A stretch of 64,000 nucleotides of DNA, from positions 1,114,501 through 1,178,500 of the forward strand of contig NZ_CP133091.1 in assembly GCF_030908385.1 (NCBI RefSeq). The letters are read 5' to 3'. The position numbers were made by a program, and so were the translations under genes. Every line of letters starts with the position of its first letter. Positions within the stretch are counted from its first letter, which is position 1. The stretch is from Mangrovimonas sp. YM274 (lineage in GTDB: Bacteria; Bacteroidota; Bacteroidia; Flavobacteriales; Flavobacteriaceae). Positions 62,001 through 64,000 of the stretch are shown here, piece after piece. Below the pieces are notes generated by a model, which was not told where the DNA came from, did not search any database, and saw only the letters and a list, made by a program, of their open reading frames with translations.

Positions 62001-62866
62001 CATGGACAACAGATGATCACTTAAATGAACTTGTAGCGGATTTGATCCATAATTACAAAATCAAGGAAAATGATTTACAAGGATCTTTACGTCGCGAGAA
62101 ATTTACAATCTCTGTTGGAGATGAGTTACCATCTGGTATCATAAAACTAGCTAAGGTTTATGTTGCTAAAAAACGTAAACTTAAAGTAGGAGATAAAATG
62201 GCGGGACGTCACGGTAACAAAGGTATTGTTGCACGTATCGTTCGTCAGGAAGATATGCCATTCTTGGAAGATGGAACTCCTGTTGATATCGTGTTGAACC
62301 CGCTAGGGGTACCATCACGTATGAACATCGGGCAGATTTACGAAACGGTGCTTGGATGGGCTGGACAAAAATTAGGACGCACTTATGCAACCCCTATTTT
62401 TGACGGTGCTACTCTTGACCAGATCAATGAACTTACTGATGAGGCAGGAATCCCGAGATTTGGACACACTTACTTATATGATGGTGGATCAGGAGATCGT
62501 TTTGACCAACCTGCAACTGTAGGGGTTATTTACATGATCAAACTAGGCCACATGATCGACGATAAGATGCACGCACGTTCTATCGGGCCATACTCATTGA
62601 TTACGCAACAGCCACTTGGAGGTAAAGCTCAGTTTGGTGGTCAGCGTTTCGGAGAGATGGAGGTATGGGCACTTGAAGCTTATGGAGCATCAAGCACACT
62701 ACGTGAAATCTTAACAGTAAAATCTGATGACGTTATAGGTAGAGCTAAAACTTACGAGGCAATCGTAAAAGGAGAGCCGATGCCAGAACCAGGACTACCT
62801 GAATCTTTCAACGTATTAATGCACGAATTGAAAGGATTAGGTTTAGATATTAGATTAGAAGAATAA
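59054..62866 (+). CDS. rpoB: DNA-directed RNA polymerase subunit beta
   Basis: The 1270-residue beta subunit of RNA polymerase, with the length typical of Bacteroidota. The rifampicin region spans about 467-497: G467-TNQLSQFMD476 and T485-HKRRLS491. The residues at the common resistance positions (E. coli Asp516, His526, Ser531) are the sensitive ones (D476, H486, S491), so the sequence gives no sign of rifampicin resistance. Further blocks are [16 protein letters not shown] near 520, [14 protein letters not shown] near 1045 and the C-terminal [18 protein letters not shown]. It is linked to rpoC by a 67-base gap with a hairpin. Confidence 0.98.
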   Translation: MLAKTAERLNFSSIVNRTEYPDFLDIQIKSFQDFFQLETKSEERGNEGLYNTFMENFPITDTRNQFVLEFLDYFIDPPRYTIEECIERGLTYSVPLKARLKLYCTDPEHEDFETIVQDVYLGTIPYMTPSGTFCINGAERVVVSQLHRSPGVFFSQSFHANGTKLYSARVIPFKGSWIEFATDINQVMYAYIDRKKKLPVTTLFRAIGFERDKDILEIFDLAEEVKVSKSGLKKVIGRKLAARVLNTWHEDFVDEDTGEVVSIERNEIVLDRDTIIDKDNIEEILDAGVKTVLLHKENAQQGDYGIIHNTLQKDPTNSEKEAVEHIYRQLRNAEPPDEETARGIIEKLFFSDQRYSLGEVGRYRMNKKLGLDIGMDKQVLTKEDIITIIKYLIELINSKAEIDDIDHLSNRRVRTVGEQLSAQFGVGLARMARTIRERMNVRDNEVFTPIDLINAKTLSSVINSFFGTNQLSQFMDQTNPLAEITHKRRLSALGPGGLSRERAGFEVRDVHYTHYGRLCPIETPEGPNIGLISSLSVYAKVNSMGFIETPYREVQEGVVDIKGTPIYLSAEEEEEKLIAQATVKVDDEGSILHDKVIARMEGDFPVIEPTNVHYTDVAPNQIASISASLIPFLEHDDANRALMGSNMMRQAVPLLRPQAPIVGTGLERQVASDSRVLINAEGAGEVEYVDANEIVIRYERTEEEAMVSFDSDTKTYPLIKFRKTNQGTSINLKPIVTKGDKVKKGQVLCEGYATENGELALGRNMKVAFMPWKGYNFEDAIVISEKVVRDDIFTSIHIDEYSLEVRDTKLGNEELTNDIPNVSEEATKDLDENGMIRIGAEIKPGDILIGKITPKGESDPTPEEKLLRAIFGDKAGDVKDASLKASPSLHGVVIDKKLFSRAIKDKRKRAKDKEDIEALESVYYRKFDELKDVLVEKLFNIVNGKTAQGIFNDLGEEIIPKGKKYTLKMLNAVDDYTHLTSGTWTTDDHLNELVADLIHNYKIKENDLQGSLRREKFTISVGDELPSGIIKLAKVYVAKKRKLKVGDKMAGRHGNKGIVARIVRQEDMPFLEDGTPVDIVLNPLGVPSRMNIGQIYETVLGWAGQKLGRTYATPIFDGATLDQINELTDEAGIPRFGHTYLYDGGSGDRFDQPATVGVIYMIKLGHMIDDKMHARSIGPYSLITQQPLGGKAQFGGQRFGEMEVWALEAYGASSTLREILTVKSDDVIGRAKTYEAIVKGEPMPEPGLPESFNVLMHELKGLGLDIRLEE

Positions 62867-62881
62867 AAAAGTTTTCAGTGC

Positions 62882-62909
62882 TCCGGTAGGTGAATTATCA
62901 CTTACCGGA
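62882..62909 (+). promoter_or_regulatory. Hairpin without T-run between rpoB and rpoC
   Basis: TCCGGTAGGTGA pairs with TCACTTACCGGA (12 bp, one G-U) over an ATTA loop, 24 bases before the rpoC start codon. There is no T-run after it, so it is not a standard terminator. mRNA stability or processing site is possible. Confidence 0.55.
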
Positions 62910-62933
62910 AACTGATAAAGACTACAAAGTATT

Positions 62934-64000
62934 ATGGCTAGAAAACAAGATAAGAATACAGTACAGAGATTTAATAAAATCTCTATTGGTTTAGCATCGC
63001 CAGAGTCTATATTGGCGGCGTCTCGTGGTGAGGTTCTGAAACCTGAAACTATTAATTATCGAACTCATAAACCAGAAAGAGATGGTTTATTCTGTGAGCG
63101 TATTTTTGGTCCCGTTAAGGATTTTGAATGTGCTTGTGGTAAATATAAAAGAATTCGTTACAAAGGAATTGTTTGTGATAGATGTGGTGTTGAAGTAACA
63201 GAAAAGAAAGTACGTAGAGATAGAGTAGGACACATTAACCTTGTTGTGCCAGTAGCACATATTTGGTATTTCCGCTCGCTTCCAAATAAAATTGGATACT
63301 TGTTAGGGTTGCCATCCAAGCGCTTGGATATGATTATTTACTATGAACGTTACGTAGTAATTCAGCCGGGTAATGCAAAAAATGTTGAAGGCGATCCGTT
63401 ACAAAAAATGGATTTCTTGACAGAAGAGGAATACTTGACCATTTTGGAATCCCTTCCACAAGAAAACCAATATTTGGATGATTCAGATCCTAACAAATTC
63501 ATCGCTAAAATGGGGGCCGAGTGTTTAATCGAGCTTCTTGCTAGAATTGATTTGGATGAATTGTCTTATGACCTACGTCACAAAGCCAACAACGAAACTT
63601 CTAAACAACGTAAAACTGAAGCGTTAAAACGTTTACAGGTAGTAGAGGCGTTTAGGGATTCTAATGCTAACCGTGAAAACAGACCAGAGTGGATGATCAT
63701 GAAGGCTATTCCTGTCATTCCACCAGAATTACGTCCGTTGGTACCACTTGATGGAGGTCGTTTTGCAACGTCCGATTTGAATGATTTGTACCGTCGTGTA
63801 ATCATCCGTAACAACCGTTTGAAGCGATTAGTAGAAATCAAGGCTCCAGAAGTAATCTTACGTAATGAAAAACGTATGTTGCAAGAGTCTGTAGATTCCT
63901 TGTTTGATAACACACGTAAGTCGTCTGCTGTAAAAACAGACTCTAACAGACCGCTTAAGTCATTGTCTGACTCCTTAAAAGGTAAGCAAGGACGTTTCCG
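62934..64000 (+). CDS. rpoC: DNA-directed RNA polymerase subunit beta' (partial, right edge)
   Basis: The first 355 codons of the beta' subunit; the frame is still open at the window edge. It starts [20 protein letters not shown] and contains the N-terminal zinc-binding domain with C66, C68, C81 and C84 (CACG...CDRCG). The segment [20 protein letters not shown] and, near the edge, [20 protein letters not shown] (lid/rudder region) are diagnostic. The catalytic NADFDGD motif must lie beyond the window. Confidence 0.98.
   Translation, partial: MARKQDKNTVQRFNKISIGLASPESILAASRGEVLKPETINYRTHKPERDGLFCERIFGPVKDFECACGKYKRIRYKGIVCDRCGVEVTEKKVRRDRVGHINLVVPVAHIWYFRSLPNKIGYLLGLPSKRLDMIIYYERYVVIQPGNAKNVEGDPLQKMDFLTEEEYLTILESLPQENQYLDDSDPNKFIAKMGAECLIELLARIDLDELSYDLRHKANNETSKQRKTEALKRLQVVEAFRDSNANRENRPEWMIMKAIPVIPPELRPLVPLDGGRFATSDLNDLYRRVIIRNNRLKRLVEIKAPEVILRNEKRMLQESVDSLFDNTRKSSAVKTDSNRPLKSLSDSLKGKQGRF

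Noticed and set aside
59054-62866. Possible rifampicin-resistance alleles in rpoB
   Set aside because: Residues at the three main resistance positions (D476, H486, S491) are the wild-type ones.

Overview
This is an AT-rich chromosomal window from a member of the Bacteroidota, almost certainly a marine-type Flavobacteriaceae. The reasons are three proteins with type IX secretion (Por) C-terminal sorting domains, many short lipoproteins with Cys-Ser/Asp-rich N-termini, an OMP_b-brl_3 outer-membrane barrel, a bTHX ribosomal protein, the crtB/crtI carotenoid pair, and repeated promoter boxes of the Bacteroidetes form TAnnTTTG. No phage, transposon, integron or CRISPR array is visible. Nearly all of it looks like core genome.

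Layout. 1-5.0 kb: carotenoid genes (crtI-crtB, minus strand), a three-domain fasciclin lipoprotein, and a divergent MerR regulator with a cobalamin-binding domain of the CarH/LitR photoreceptor type. 5.0-9.3 kb: a small lipoprotein, a secreted T9SS protein, and the hutF-hutG pair for the last steps of histidine degradation. 9.3-14.5 kb: the GTPases Era and Der, then a large outer-membrane barrel. 14.6-17.9 kb: a minus-strand envelope operon (M23 peptidase, small MerR, LemA, two TPM proteins). 18-29.6 kb: housekeeping genes (alaS, GSCFA protein, rhodanese, coaD, ddl, PASTA protein, RluD-type synthase, VOC protein, yaaA, bTHX, UDG-like protein, rhlE, VF530 protein). 29.7-35.3 kb: two tandem T9SS surface proteins whose last 1.19 kb is a direct repeat, then a lipoprotein. 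35.4-45.8 kb: methyltransferase, YkgJ-type protein, sterol-desaturase-like hydroxylase, GDPD, NamZ, LolE-like permease, cysteine synthase, acyltransferase, DUF2851 protein and a subtilase. 45.8-52.3 kb: PspC protein, K+ channel, AGCS symporter, HhH protein, acyl-CoA dehydrogenase and a carboxypeptidase-like-domain protein.

52.4-64 kb is the translation/transcription core: rpsU, xerC, hpf, tRNA-Thr/Tyr/Gly/Thr, tuf, tRNA-Trp, secE, nusG, rplKAJL, rpoB and the 5' part of rpoC, which runs off the right edge. The tRNA order in front of tuf is the same as at the E. coli tufB locus. Several hairpins lie in the gaps of this operon (before secE, between nusG and rplK, rplL-rpoB and rpoB-rpoC) and may set the relative output of its genes.

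The strongest candidate for a distinctive system is the left end: a B12-photoreceptor-like regulator with a W-x9-EH signature next to carotenoid synthesis genes and a fasciclin gene, with a perfect inverted repeat between the divergent genes. I did not find anything that clearly qualifies as a wholly new system.
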